Source of the DNA: Rhizobacter sp.
Lineage (GTDB): Bacteria > Pseudomonadota > Gammaproteobacteria > Burkholderiales > Burkholderiaceae
Direction: 5' to 3'
Length of the DNA stretch: 11,339 bases
NCBI GenBank assembly: GCA_014379885.1
Contig: JACMKW010000204.1
Location: forward strand, 1 to 11,339
A program made the position numbers and the translations under genes. Positions 1 to 6,660 of this stretch are shown here, in pieces. How positions within the stretch are numbered: the first letter of the stretch is position 1; each line of letters opens with the position of its first letter. Under the pieces are notes generated by a model. That model was given only the letters and a program-made list of their open reading frames with translations. It was not told the DNA's origin and did not search any database.

Positions 1-609
1 GATTTTGCGTGTGACAAAGGTTTCGCCCCGGCGCGGGCTTTCGTGGTTGAACAGGATGCCGTTGCAGGCGTACATGCCGTAGGCCTCGCGGTAGTTCACC
101 ACGATCCAGTAGGCGTAGAGCTTGGCCACCGCGTAGGGGCTGCGCGGGTAGAAGGGGGTGGTTTCTTTCTGCGGGATCTCCTGCACCAGGCCGTAGAGCT
201 CGGAGGTGCTGGCCTGGTAGAAGCGGGTCTTCTTTTCCAGGCCCAGGATGCGAATGGCTTCCAGGATGCGCAGCGTGCCGATGCCGTCGGCATTGGCCGT
301 GTACTCGGGTGTCTCGAAGCTCACCGCCACGTGGCTCATGGCCGCGAGGTTGTAGATCTCGTCAGGCTGCACCTGCTGGATGATGCGGATCAGGTTGGTG
401 CTGTCGGTCAGGTCGCCGTAGTGCAGGATGAACTGCTTGTTGTCGACGTGCGGGTCCTGGTACAGGTGGTCGATGCGGTCAGTGTTGAACAGGCTGGAAC
501 GGCGTTTCACGCCGTGTACCTCGTAGCCCTTCTTGAGAAGGAACTCGGCGAGGTAGGCGCCATCCTGGCCGGTCACGCCGGTGATCAATGCTATTTTTTT
601 GCTGGACAT
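1..609 (-). CDS. gmd: GDP-mannose 4,6-dehydratase, C-terminal part cut off by the window edge
   Basis: Converts GDP-D-mannose to GDP-4-keto-6-deoxy-D-mannose in the cytoplasm, the first committed step to GDP-L-fucose and related deoxy sugars. The 203 visible residues begin at an ATG at 609 ([17 protein letters not shown]). They show the NAD(P)-binding Rossmann loop GVTGQDG at 11-17, the segment [12 protein letters not shown] around 88-99, the T135/E137 pair in STSELYG, and the catalytic Y159-xxx-K163 in SPYAVAK. The reading frame is intact and still open at base 1. Family members run to about 350-370 residues, so somewhat under half is missing. It lies 48 bp after the fcl stop, with only a weak GAG as ribosome binding site. 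It closes the manC-fcl-gmd cassette that turns mannose-1-phosphate into GDP-fucose. The high similarity to the enterobacterial colanic-acid Gmd, from memory, makes the identity near certain. Confidence 0.97.
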   Translation of the reverse strand, partial: MSSKKIALITGVTGQDGAYLAEFLLKKGYEVHGVKRRSSLFNTDRIDHLYQDPHVDNKQFILHYGDLTDSTNLIRIIQQVQPDEIYNLAAMSHVAVSFETPEYTANADGIGTLRILEAIRILGLEKKTRFYQASTSELYGLVQEIPQKETTPFYPRSPYAVAKLYAYWIVVNYREAYGMYACNGILFNHESPRRGETFVTRKI

Positions 610-657
610 TTTCGCGTCTCGGTTTTAATCAAATCAGGGTGGCGTGGGTGCCTGGGT

Positions 658-1581
658 TCAACGGAACGGAGCGCTCTCGTAGGTGAGGCGCAGGCCATCG
701 TGCAGGCTGGTGCGGGCGCGCCAGCCCAGTGAGGCGAGGCGGCTCACGTCGAGCAACTTGCGCGGCGTGCCGTCGGGTTTGCCGCTGTCGTAGACGATAC
801 GGCCGGTAAAGCCCACTGTCTTCATCACCGATTCGGCGAGCTCGCGGATGGTCACGTCCACGCCGGTGCCGATATTGACCAGCGGGCCGCTGTAGTCGTT
901 TTGTGCGAGGTGCACACAGGCATCGGCCAGATCGTCCACATACAGGAACTCGCGGCGCGGTGTGCCACTGCCCCAGACCACGTAGTCGGCGTCGCCGCGC
1001 TCGCGCGCATCGTGTGCCTTGCGCAGCAGCGCCGGCAGCACGTGGCTGTTGTGAAGGTCGTAGTTGTCGTTCGGGCCGTACAGGTTGGTGGGCATCACGC
1101 TCACGTACTGGCGGCCGTATTGCGCGTTGTAGGCGTCGCACAGCTTGATGCCGGCGATCTTGGCGATGGCATAAGGCTCGTTGGTTTGTTCGAGCAGGCC
1201 AGTCAGCAGATAGTCTTCCTTGATGGGCTGCGGGCAGTCGCGCGGGTAGATGCAGCTGGAACCGAGGAACATCATGCGCTGCACACCGGCCAGGTGCGCG
1301 CCGTGGATGAGGTTGGCCTCGATCATCAGGTTTTGATAGAGGAAGTCGGCGCGGTAGACGTTGTTGGCCTGGATGCCACCCACCTTGGCGGCGGCCACGA
1401 AGCTGTAGTCGGGCTTCTCGCTGGCCAGGAAGTTGTGCACGCACTTTTGGTCGAGCAGGTCGAGCTCGGCATGGGTACGCGTGACGATGCGCGTGTAGCC
1501 GGCGGATTGCAAACGCCGCACGAGGGCGCTGCCCACCATGCCGCGGTGGCCGGCCACGTAGATTTTCGAGTTCTTGTCCAT
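658..1581 (-). CDS. fcl: GDP-L-fucose synthase (GDP-4-keto-6-deoxymannose 3,5-epimerase/4-reductase)
   Basis: Epimerises and reduces GDP-4-keto-6-deoxy-D-mannose to GDP-L-fucose using NADPH; also known as wcaG. From the ATG at 1581 the protein has 307 residues. It carries the Rossmann loop GHRGMVG at 11-17, the family signature AAAKVGGI at 63-70, the S108-S109-C110 segment, the catalytic Y137-xxx-K141 and H180. These are the E. coli Fcl active-site positions shifted by one. The C-terminal segment [15 protein letters not shown] is also conserved. A TTG four codons upstream (1593) overlaps the manC stop as TTGA and would give 311 residues. I prefer the ATG because [14 protein letters not shown] matches the usual family start, although neither start has a clear Shine-Dalgarno sequence. 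The 8-bp gap after manC implies co-transcription and probably coupled translation. It is about 14 residues shorter than E. coli Fcl at the C terminus. Confidence 0.96.
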   Translation of the reverse strand: MDKNSKIYVAGHRGMVGSALVRRLQSAGYTRIVTRTHAELDLLDQKCVHNFLASEKPDYSFVAAAKVGGIQANNVYRADFLYQNLMIEANLIHGAHLAGVQRMMFLGSSCIYPRDCPQPIKEDYLLTGLLEQTNEPYAIAKIAGIKLCDAYNAQYGRQYVSVMPTNLYGPNDNYDLHNSHVLPALLRKAHDARERGDADYVVWGSGTPRREFLYVDDLADACVHLAQNDYSGPLVNIGTGVDVTIRELAESVMKTVGFTGRIVYDSGKPDGTPRKLLDVSRLASLGWRARTSLHDGLRLTYESAPFR

Positions 1582-1589
1582 GTACTTGT

Positions 1590-3056
1590 TCAACCGCGCC
1601 CGTAAGTGTCTTCAAAACGGACGATGTCGTCTTCGCCCAGATAACTGCCCGACTGCACCTCGATGATTTCGAGTGGCACCTTGCCGGGGTTGGCCAGGCG
1701 GTGTGTCTGGCCCAGGGGGATGTAGGTGCTCTGGTTTTCGCTCAGCAAGATGACCTTGTCGCCATTCGTCACCTCGGCCGTGCCCGACACCACGATCCAG
1801 TGCTCGGCGCGGTGGTGGTGCATTTGCAGGCTCAGGCTGGCACCGGGCTTGACCATGATGCGCTTGACCTGGAATCGCGGGCCGGAATCGATGCTGTCGT
1901 ACCAGCCCCAGGGACGATGCACCTGCCGGTGCAAGGTGTGCTCGCTGCGGCCCGAAGACTGAAGCTGGCCGACGATGTGCTTGACCTCTTGGCTGCGGCT
2001 GCGGTCGGCCACCAGCACGGCGTCAGGCGTCTCCACCACGATCACGTTGCTCAGGCCCACCACGCCGACCAGGCGGCTGGTGGCGTGCACCAGAGTGTCG
2101 TGGCTGTCGCGCAGCAAGGCGTCGCCCACCGAGGCGTTGCCGTCGCTGTCCTTGTCGCTGACTTGCCAAACGGCGTCCCAGGCGCCGAGGTCGGACCAGC
2201 CGGCCGTGAGCGGCACCATGCGGATGGCGAACTCGGTGGAACCGGGGCACTTTTCCATCACGGCGTAGTCGACCGACTCGCTCGGTATGGCTGCGAACTC
2301 GGCCTTGCCCGGGCGCACGAAGCTGGCGTCCACCGTGTGCGCACTCCAGGCTGTGCGGGTGGCACTGGCGATGTCGGGGCGAAAGCGCTCCAGCGCTTTC
2401 AGCCACACCGACGCCCGCACCACGAACATGCCGCTGTTCCAGTAGTAGTTGCCTTCGGCCACATAACGCTGCGCGGTGGCGGCGTCGGGCTTTTCGACGA
2501 ACTGCGCCACGTGGAGTGCCTGCGACTTGCCGCCTTCTGCGGTGGCGCGGATGTAGCCAAAACCGGTTTCCGGGCGATCGGGCGTGACACCCAGGATCAC
2601 GAACGCACCTTCGGCCGCATCGCGCACCGCTTGACGCAGCGCGCTTGTGAAAGCGGCCTCGTCGGTCACGGTCTGGTCGGCCGGTGAGACCACGAGCACC
2701 GGGTCGGCACCGTCAGCACGCGCCTGCAAAGCGGCCAGCGTCATGGCTGGTGCTGTGTTGCGGCCCATAGGTTCGAGCAGCACGGTGGCAGGCGGCAGTG
2801 CCAGTTCGCGCAGTTGGTCGAGGATCAGGAAACGGTGTTCTTCATTGCCCACCACGCTGGGCGGTGCGACGCTCAACCCTTCGGTGGCCAGCGCCGCCAG
2901 GCGTGTAGCGGCTTGCTGGAACAGACTGCGGTTGCCTTGCAGCACCAGGAACTGCTTGGGATATTGCGCGCGCGACAGCGGCCAGAGCCGCGTGCCGCTG
3001 CCGCCGGCCATGATGACCGGTTGAACCGCGATGTCAGTGAGGGAAGTGTGGGCCAT
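1590..3056 (-). CDS. manC: Bifunctional mannose-1-phosphate guanylyltransferase / mannose-6-phosphate isomerase
   Basis: Makes GDP-mannose from mannose-1-phosphate and GTP, and in two-domain members also interconverts fructose-6-phosphate and mannose-6-phosphate. The 488-residue length is typical of the two-domain type (AlgA/XanB/CpsB). The N-terminal nucleotidyltransferase domain shows [12 protein letters not shown] at 18-29, SPADQ at 124-128, FVEKP at 186-190 and WNSGMF at 206-211. The C-terminal cupin domain, from about residue 380, shows RPWGWYDSI and the metal-site segment HHHRAEHW at 413-420, with H452 later. The ATG at 3056 is the only sensible start, since a stop lies just upstream in frame, but no Shine-Dalgarno sequence precedes it. 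The gene follows epsL after 54 bp and precedes fcl by 8 bp. It supplies the substrate for Gmd and Fcl. A weak sigma54-like element lies just upstream. Confidence 0.97.
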   Translation of the reverse strand: MAHTSLTDIAVQPVIMAGGSGTRLWPLSRAQYPKQFLVLQGNRSLFQQAATRLAALATEGLSVAPPSVVGNEEHRFLILDQLRELALPPATVLLEPMGRNTAPAMTLAALQARADGADPVLVVSPADQTVTDEAAFTSALRQAVRDAAEGAFVILGVTPDRPETGFGYIRATAEGGKSQALHVAQFVEKPDAATAQRYVAEGNYYWNSGMFVVRASVWLKALERFRPDIASATRTAWSAHTVDASFVRPGKAEFAAIPSESVDYAVMEKCPGSTEFAIRMVPLTAGWSDLGAWDAVWQVSDKDSDGNASVGDALLRDSHDTLVHATSRLVGVVGLSNVIVVETPDAVLVADRSRSQEVKHIVGQLQSSGRSEHTLHRQVHRPWGWYDSIDSGPRFQVKRIMVKPGASLSLQMHHHRAEHWIVVSGTAEVTNGDKVILLSENQSTYIPLGQTHRLANPGKVPLEIIEVQSGSYLGEDDIVRFEDTYGRG

Positions 3057-3110
3057 GGAGGAATGGATTCAAGGAATGTGCCAGCGCCAGTTGGTGAACG
3101 TCGATGCCGC

Positions 3111-4292
3111 TCAACGCAGCGTCAGTTCGCCGGTACAACCTGCGATGGTGGCGTCGTAAGCGGTGGTTCCGGAGACGCTGCGGTTTTCACGCGCCACGCT
3201 GCAGTTGAGCGCGAGGCTGCGAGTGGGTGCGTAGCTCACGCCGAGTGTGTAGCCGCGGATCGACTCGGTTTGCGTGTTGGTCAAAGTGCCCTTGCGTTGG
3301 CGCACACCGGCGGTGAGAGAACTTTTGCCGGTGAGTTCATAGCGGGTGTCCAGCGTCCAGCTGGTGCTGATGCGGCTGCTGTCGACCGGCAGCGCCGTGG
3401 TTCCCGCAACCGGGGCCGTGAACGTGCTTTCGGTGCCCGTGTCACGGCTCACCGTGGTGTTGATGCTGAGCTTGCCGGTGGGGCGGTAGGCCCAGCTGAT
3501 GGCGCCGGTGGTTTCGGAGAATTCAGGGCTGGTGGCCAGCGTGTGCTTTTCCTTGGTGGAGCTGATGCGCGCGTTGAAGGTGCTGGCGCCGCCTGTGTTC
3601 CATACGGCAGTCAGGTCGATGTCCTTGCGGTCGGTTTCGTCGGCCACGGGAACCGTTTCCTGGCGGCCCTTGGTGGCCCGCACACCGAGGCCCAGGGTGA
3701 GCTTGCCGCCAACCGCCCAGCGCAGGCCCGCGCTCACGGTGTCTTGTGAAGCGTCGCGATTGGGCAGGCTTCTGAGCCGCAGGGTGTTGTGGTCGTAACC
3801 CACGTTGAGCATCAGTTGCGACGCCAGGCCGTAACGCGCTGAAGCGGAGAACTGCTGGGTAATCTGGTCGCTCGTGACAGTGGAGCCGTCTGCCGCGCCG
3901 AAGTAGGTCAGGTAGTTGCGGGTGGTGTAGTGCAAGGCGCCGGAGAGTGTTTCAATCGTTTCCCAGTCCAGCCCGGCCACCAGCGAGTAGCTCTTGTTGT
4001 TGAGCGTGGTGACGTTGCGGTAGCGATTGACCTGCGCGCTGGCATCGGCGAAGAGCCGTTGGCGCCCCACGCGCTGGTTGATGCCCCCCAGAACGCCGGT
4101 GCTGGAAATCGTGTCGCTGGTTTCGTTGTTCGGCGTGCGAAGCACATTCGAGTCGTGCGTGAAGCCCTGGCTCACGCCGATGTAATACGGGCTCTGTTCC
4201 TGCGCCAGCGCGGGTGCTGCCGCGGCGACAAAACAAGCCGAAGCTACCCATCGCGAGATGAGACGGGGTTGGGCACGTGGATGATGTGACAT
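3111..4292 (-). CDS. EpsL-like outer-membrane beta-barrel protein of an exopolysaccharide locus
   Basis: Predicted 393-residue outer-membrane barrel. The ATG at 4292 begins a clear signal peptide: basic residues to about 14, a hydrophobic alanine-rich core at 16-27, and a likely signal-peptidase site after APALA at residue 30. The mature part is made of short alternating polar/hydrophobic strands rich in Thr, Ser, Tyr and Arg (for example SSTGVLGGINQ, SARYGLASQLMLNVGYDHN and LTLGLGVRATKG), which is the porin pattern. It opens with YYIGVSQGFTHDSNVLR, resembling the beta-barrel porin-2 family that includes EpsL of exosortase-B-type polysaccharide loci. Two cysteines near the C terminus (LALNCSV and AGCTGEL) could form a disulfide. 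The open frame runs upstream to 4427, but that part overlaps the preceding gene and lacks a signal-like start. A role in polymer export or anchoring is inferred from its place between the glycosyltransferase and manC. The barrel fold is more certain than the EpsL assignment. Confidence 0.82.
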   Translation of the reverse strand: MSHHPRAQPRLISRWVASACFVAAAAPALAQEQSPYYIGVSQGFTHDSNVLRTPNNETSDTISSTGVLGGINQRVGRQRLFADASAQVNRYRNVTTLNNKSYSLVAGLDWETIETLSGALHYTTRNYLTYFGAADGSTVTSDQITQQFSASARYGLASQLMLNVGYDHNTLRLRSLPNRDASQDTVSAGLRWAVGGKLTLGLGVRATKGRQETVPVADETDRKDIDLTAVWNTGGASTFNARISSTKEKHTLATSPEFSETTGAISWAYRPTGKLSINTTVSRDTGTESTFTAPVAGTTALPVDSSRISTSWTLDTRYELTGKSSLTAGVRQRKGTLTNTQTESIRGYTLGVSYAPTRSLALNCSVARENRSVSGTTAYDATIAGCTGELTLR

Positions 4293-4351
4293 GGGCTGAC
4301 TCGAAGGCTGTGGAGTAGGGCACCGGGCTGCTGCGCGCAGCGAGGCTCGGC

Positions 4352-5764
4352 TCAATAGGCGTTGCGGTCGAAAAACACCAGGCGGATGGTACGCACAATG
4401 ATCTGCAGGTCCAGCCCGAGAGACCAATTGCGCAGGTATTCGAGGTCGTACTCGACCCGCGCCTGCATCTTGGCCACGGTGTCGGTTTCACCGCGCTGCC
4501 CGTTGACCTGGGCCCAGCCGGTGATGCCCGGCTTGACCTTGTGGCGCACCATGTAGGCCTTGACGATGCGGCGGTATTCCTCGTTGTGCGCGATCGCGTG
4601 CGGCCGGGGGCCGACGATGCTCATGCGGCCTTGCAACACATTGAAGAACTGCGGCAGTTCATCGAGCGAGGTGCGGCGGATGAAGGCGCCAAAGGGCGTG
4701 ATGCGGGCATCGCCTTTTTTGGCCTGCTTGACCACCAACCCGTTGTCTTGCGATGTCATGGAGCGGAACTTGTAGACGGTGATGTCTTCACCGTCGAGCC
4801 CGGTTCTGCGCTGTCTGAAGATGACCGGGCCAGGAGAACTCAGCTTCACGCCGATCGCCAGAGCCGCCATCACCGGGGAAATGAGAAGAAGGATGATCGA
4901 CGCGAGCACCACATCGCTGGCGCGCTTGATGAGCTCGTTCGTGCCGGTGAACGGTGTTTCGCAGATGCCGACCACCGGCAGGCCGTTCATGTCTTGCAGC
5001 CGGCCCTGGATGATGCTGATGCCGAACACATCGGGCACGAAGAACAGCGACGCGGTCGTGCCCTGCACCTCTTCGAGCAGTTCGACAATGCGCGGCTGCG
5101 AGCCCAGCGGCAGGGTGATGAACACCTCGCGGATCGACTGCCGCCGGATGCACTCGGCCACGTCTTTCAATCCACCCAGTACCTGCTCCATGGCCAGGCC
5201 GTCGACGCGGGCATCGGCGCGGTCGTCGAAATAGCCCACGAAGTCGATTCCCTGGTCTTCGCTGGCCGTGAGCGCACGTGCCACCTTCACGCCCAGCGGG
5301 CCGGCACCGACCACGATGGCGCGTCGGCGCGCCTCGGGCAGTGCGGCCTGGCGCAGCACCACACGGCGGCCGACCCACACCGCCAACCATTGCGCGATGG
5401 GGGTGAGGAAAATCCAGCCGATGACGGCGTTTTCCTCGAAGTAATTGATGCTTCGGGTGACATAGCCGCACAACAGCAGCACGCCGATCAGCACCACCCA
5501 CGACGAGACGATGTCCACCCCGGCTGCGATCATGTTCTGGCGGAACCGGTTGCGCCCGGGGAAGGTGAGCGCAAAGACCAGCAGGCACAAGACGAGTTCT
5601 GGCCGCCCCACCATGGCACCCAGGAACAGGTTGGCAATGAGGAAAGTCGCAACCGTGATCGCCGGCTCCATGAACGCGGCCATCAGCGAGGTCACCGACT
5701 GGGGGGCGCTGTAGAAGGTTCTCTTGTAGGGGCGGTCTTCGAACATCGCTAAGGGTTGGTCCAC
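4352..5764 (-). CDS. wcaJ: WcaJ-type undecaprenyl-phosphate sugar-1-phosphate transferase
   Basis: Priming enzyme of exopolysaccharide synthesis: transfers a hexose-1-phosphate, probably glucose-1-phosphate, from a UDP-sugar to undecaprenyl phosphate at the inner membrane. Of 470 residues, four hydrophobic segments lie at about 34-52, 55-70, 83-101 and 114-131. A nucleotide-binding-like segment with VVGAGPLG follows at 151-158, then a fifth hydrophobic segment at about 285-306. The C-terminal bacterial sugar-transferase domain starts near KRASD (280). It has SPGPVIFRQRRTG, YKFRSMT, the catalytic-type Asp-Glu pair in TSLDELPQ (368-369), SIVGPRP and KPGITGWAQVNG. I chose the GTG at 5764 because GGAGGG lies 9 bases before it. 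The ATG at 5746, giving 464 residues (MFEDRPYKRTF), is the alternative and has no ribosome site. It is the first visible gene of the minus-strand operon. The sugar specificity cannot be read from the sequence. Confidence 0.93.
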   Translation of the reverse strand: MDQPLAMFEDRPYKRTFYSAPQSVTSLMAAFMEPAITVATFLIANLFLGAMVGRPELVLCLLVFALTFPGRNRFRQNMIAAGVDIVSSWVVLIGVLLLCGYVTRSINYFEENAVIGWIFLTPIAQWLAVWVGRRVVLRQAALPEARRRAIVVGAGPLGVKVARALTASEDQGIDFVGYFDDRADARVDGLAMEQVLGGLKDVAECIRRQSIREVFITLPLGSQPRIVELLEEVQGTTASLFFVPDVFGISIIQGRLQDMNGLPVVGICETPFTGTNELIKRASDVVLASIILLLISPVMAALAIGVKLSSPGPVIFRQRRTGLDGEDITVYKFRSMTSQDNGLVVKQAKKGDARITPFGAFIRRTSLDELPQFFNVLQGRMSIVGPRPHAIAHNEEYRRIVKAYMVRHKVKPGITGWAQVNGQRGETDTVAKMQARVEYDLEYLRNWSLGLDLQIIVRTIRLVFFDRNAY

Positions 5765-5773
5765 GTGGCGCTG

Positions 5774-5779
5774 CCCTCC
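5774..5779 (-). promoter_or_regulatory. Ribosome binding site that decides the wcaJ start
   Basis: On the minus strand GGAGGG occupies 5779-5774 and is followed by nine bases and then GTG at 5764, in frame with wcaJ. The more obvious ATG at 5746 is preceded by CCCTTAGCG, with no complement to the 16S tail. Confidence 0.6.
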
Positions 5780-5808
5780 ATGAGTGACAGATTGCTGGCA
5801 AAGCCTCT

Positions 5809-5823
5809 GCGTCAGATGTGCCA
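5809..5823 (-). promoter_or_regulatory. Candidate sigma54 (RpoN) promoter for the exopolysaccharide operon
   Basis: Minus-strand TGGCAC (5823-5818) is a perfect -24 hexamer. Ten bases after its GG comes GC at 5810-5809, the invariant -24/-12 spacing of sigma54 promoters. The -12 element reads ACGCA rather than TTGCA, so two expected T positions are missing. Transcription would begin near 5797, about 33 bases before the proposed GTG start. The -24 half lies inside one arm of the hairpin at 5816-5847. Confidence 0.4.
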
Positions 5824-5847
5824 GAACCCATCGGTTGGCTGGCACAT
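5816..5847. repeat. Inverted repeat / bulged hairpin upstream of wcaJ
   Basis: ATGTGCCAG (5816-5824) and CTGGCACAT (5839-5847) are perfect 9-bp inverted arms. Between them AACC (5825-5828) pairs with GGTT (5833-5836) around a CATC loop, leaving a two-base GG bulge. In all this is a 13-bp stem in non-coding DNA. There is no T-run, so it is not a standard terminator. It could be a protein-binding dyad or an RNA hairpin. Its position over the -24 element suggests control of the operon. Confidence 0.6.
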
Positions 5848-5983
5848 GAAGCCCCATCGACTGTAGTCTGCGGTGCGCAAGCAGGTTCATGCAACGCGTG
5901 GATTCTCACCCAAGAAGATGACAGTTTCAGACCCGCATACGTGGGGGGAGCCTGTGAGTTAGGGGCTTGCGGCTCGTGCATGG

Positions 5984-6012
5984 TTCACACTTCCTGGCGC
6001 TCTATGTGTGAA
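5984..6012. repeat. Dyad TTCACAC-N15-GTGTGAA
   Basis: TTCACAC at 5984-5990 and GTGTGAA at 6006-6012 are perfect 7-bp inverted arms with a 15-base spacer, in the divergent non-coding region. The size and spacing suit two half-sites of a dimeric regulator, but chance is possible. Confidence 0.35.
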
Positions 6013-6046
6013 GGCGCATACATCGCTTCAAGGCCCGGCCAGCGTG

Positions 6047-6060
6047 CGCCCGATCGGGCG
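6047..6060. repeat. 14-bp perfect palindrome CGCCCGATCGGGCG
   Basis: The sequence is a perfect palindrome with no loop, followed directly by the overlapping 8-bp palindrome GGCGCGCC (6060-6067). CCGGC (6035-6039) and GCCGG (6065-6069) could extend it into a larger GC-rich fold. It lies 55-70 bp before the ubiJ -10 box. It has no T-run, so terminator function is unlikely. Confidence 0.4.
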
Positions 6061-6114
6061 GCGCGCCGGCTGTGTGCAGTGGTTCAGGCACCTCGTCCAG
6101 CGTGGCGCGCAGCC

Positions 6115-6120
6115 TACAAT
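6115..6120 (+). promoter_or_regulatory. Candidate -10 box for ubiJ-ubiB
   Basis: TACAAT ends seven bases before the A of the ubiJ ATG at 6127. Initiation at the usual distance would fall on or next to the start codon, giving a leaderless or nearly leaderless transcript. This fits the absence of any Shine-Dalgarno sequence before that ATG. No good -35 hexamer is seen 16-18 bp upstream. Confidence 0.45.
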
Positions 6121-6126
6121 TCCAAG

Positions 6127-6660
6127 ATGGCAAACGCATTCAATCCAGGCATCACCGCCGCGCTGGGCTCAGCCGCCATGGAGCGCATTACCCTGTTGCT
6201 CAACCATGTGATCGCGGCCGAACCGGTGGCCACCGAGCGCTTGCGACCGCACAGTGGCCGCAGCATCCAGCTGCAATGGACGGGTTGGCCGGGGTTGTTG
6301 CCGGCACCTCCGCTGGTGGCCTTCACCATCACGCCGGCTGGCCTGCTGGAGTGGTGTGGTGAGCAGGCACCAGCGCAGCCTGACCTGCGTGTGTCCATCG
6401 ACGCGTCGAATCCCTTTCGATTGGTGGGGCAATGGTTCTCCGGCGAGCGGCCTAAGGTGGGCATCGAAGGGGACTCCGCGCTCGCCACCGACGTGAGCTG
6501 GCTGATCGAGAACCTGCGCTGGGACATCGAAGACGATGTCGCCCGCGTCATCGGTCAGGGGCCTGCCCACGAGCTGGCCCGCGGGGCAACGGCCATTGGT
6601 GCCGGCCTGCGCGAAGCGGTGCGAGCGCTGCAAGGCCTGGTGGCGCGCGGCCCGCAATGA
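6127..6660 (+). CDS. ubiJ: Ubiquinone biosynthesis accessory factor UbiJ (SCP2-domain protein)
   Basis: Non-enzymatic lipid-binding accessory factor of aerobic ubiquinone synthesis; in E. coli UbiJ works with UbiK and belongs to the soluble Ubi complex. The 177-residue protein has an N-terminal sterol-carrier-like part: a helix around [12 protein letters not shown] at 18-29, then beta segments [16 protein letters not shown] and LRVSIDA. A C-terminal part follows with [20 protein letters not shown] at 111-130 and [19 protein letters not shown] at 132-150, which closely follows the UbiJ/YigP pattern. I chose the ATG at 6127. The frame is open 103 codons further upstream but that part looks like chance coding in GC-rich DNA. 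The stop overlaps the ubiB start as ATGA, so translation is probably coupled. UbiE, which precedes ubiJ in E. coli, is not here. Confidence 0.9.
   Translation: MANAFNPGITAALGSAAMERITLLLNHVIAAEPVATERLRPHSGRSIQLQWTGWPGLLPAPPLVAFTITPAGLLEWCGEQAPAQPDLRVSIDASNPFRLVGQWFSGERPKVGIEGDSALATDVSWLIENLRWDIEDDVARVIGQGPAHELARGATAIGAGLREAVRALQGLVARGPQ

Larger units (their letters stand above)
5765..6126. other. Gene-free divergent region between wcaJ and ubiJ
   Basis: About 360 bp separate the two divergent genes. I see no protein-like frame: the long plus-strand frame open from 5818 into ubiJ has no family-like residues before the ubiJ ATG. The stretch holds the hairpin at 5816-5847 with its sigma54-like element, the dyad TTCACAC/GTGTGAA at 5984-6012, the palindrome at 6047-6060 and the -10 box at 6115-6120. 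No tRNA, known riboswitch or repeat array is recognisable. Confidence 0.7.

Noticed and set aside
43..3749. Long plus-strand open frames opposite gmd, fcl, manC and the EpsL-like gene
   Set aside because: They are antisense shadows caused by strong third-position G/C bias. The minus-strand products carry complete family motifs.
4330..4341. 12-bp palindrome GCTGCGCGCAGC between wcaJ and the EpsL-like gene
   Set aside because: It has no loop and no T-run, and alternating GC sequence makes such palindromes common here. There is not enough to call a regulatory site.
4293..4427. N-terminal extension of the EpsL-like protein to 4427
   Set aside because: It overlaps the end of wcaJ and would bury the signal peptide. 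The ATG at 4292 starts a standard signal sequence.
5765..5890. Longer wcaJ frame starting at 5890
   Set aside because: The added residues have no hydrophobic or family-like character, they run through the hairpin and the sigma54-like element, and a good ribosome site stands before the GTG at 5764.
5818..6126. Open plus-strand frame of 103 codons joined in frame to ubiJ
   Set aside because: The residues show no family character, the frame crosses the hairpin and palindrome region, and UbiJ starts naturally at the ATG at 6127. It is open by chance in GC-rich DNA.
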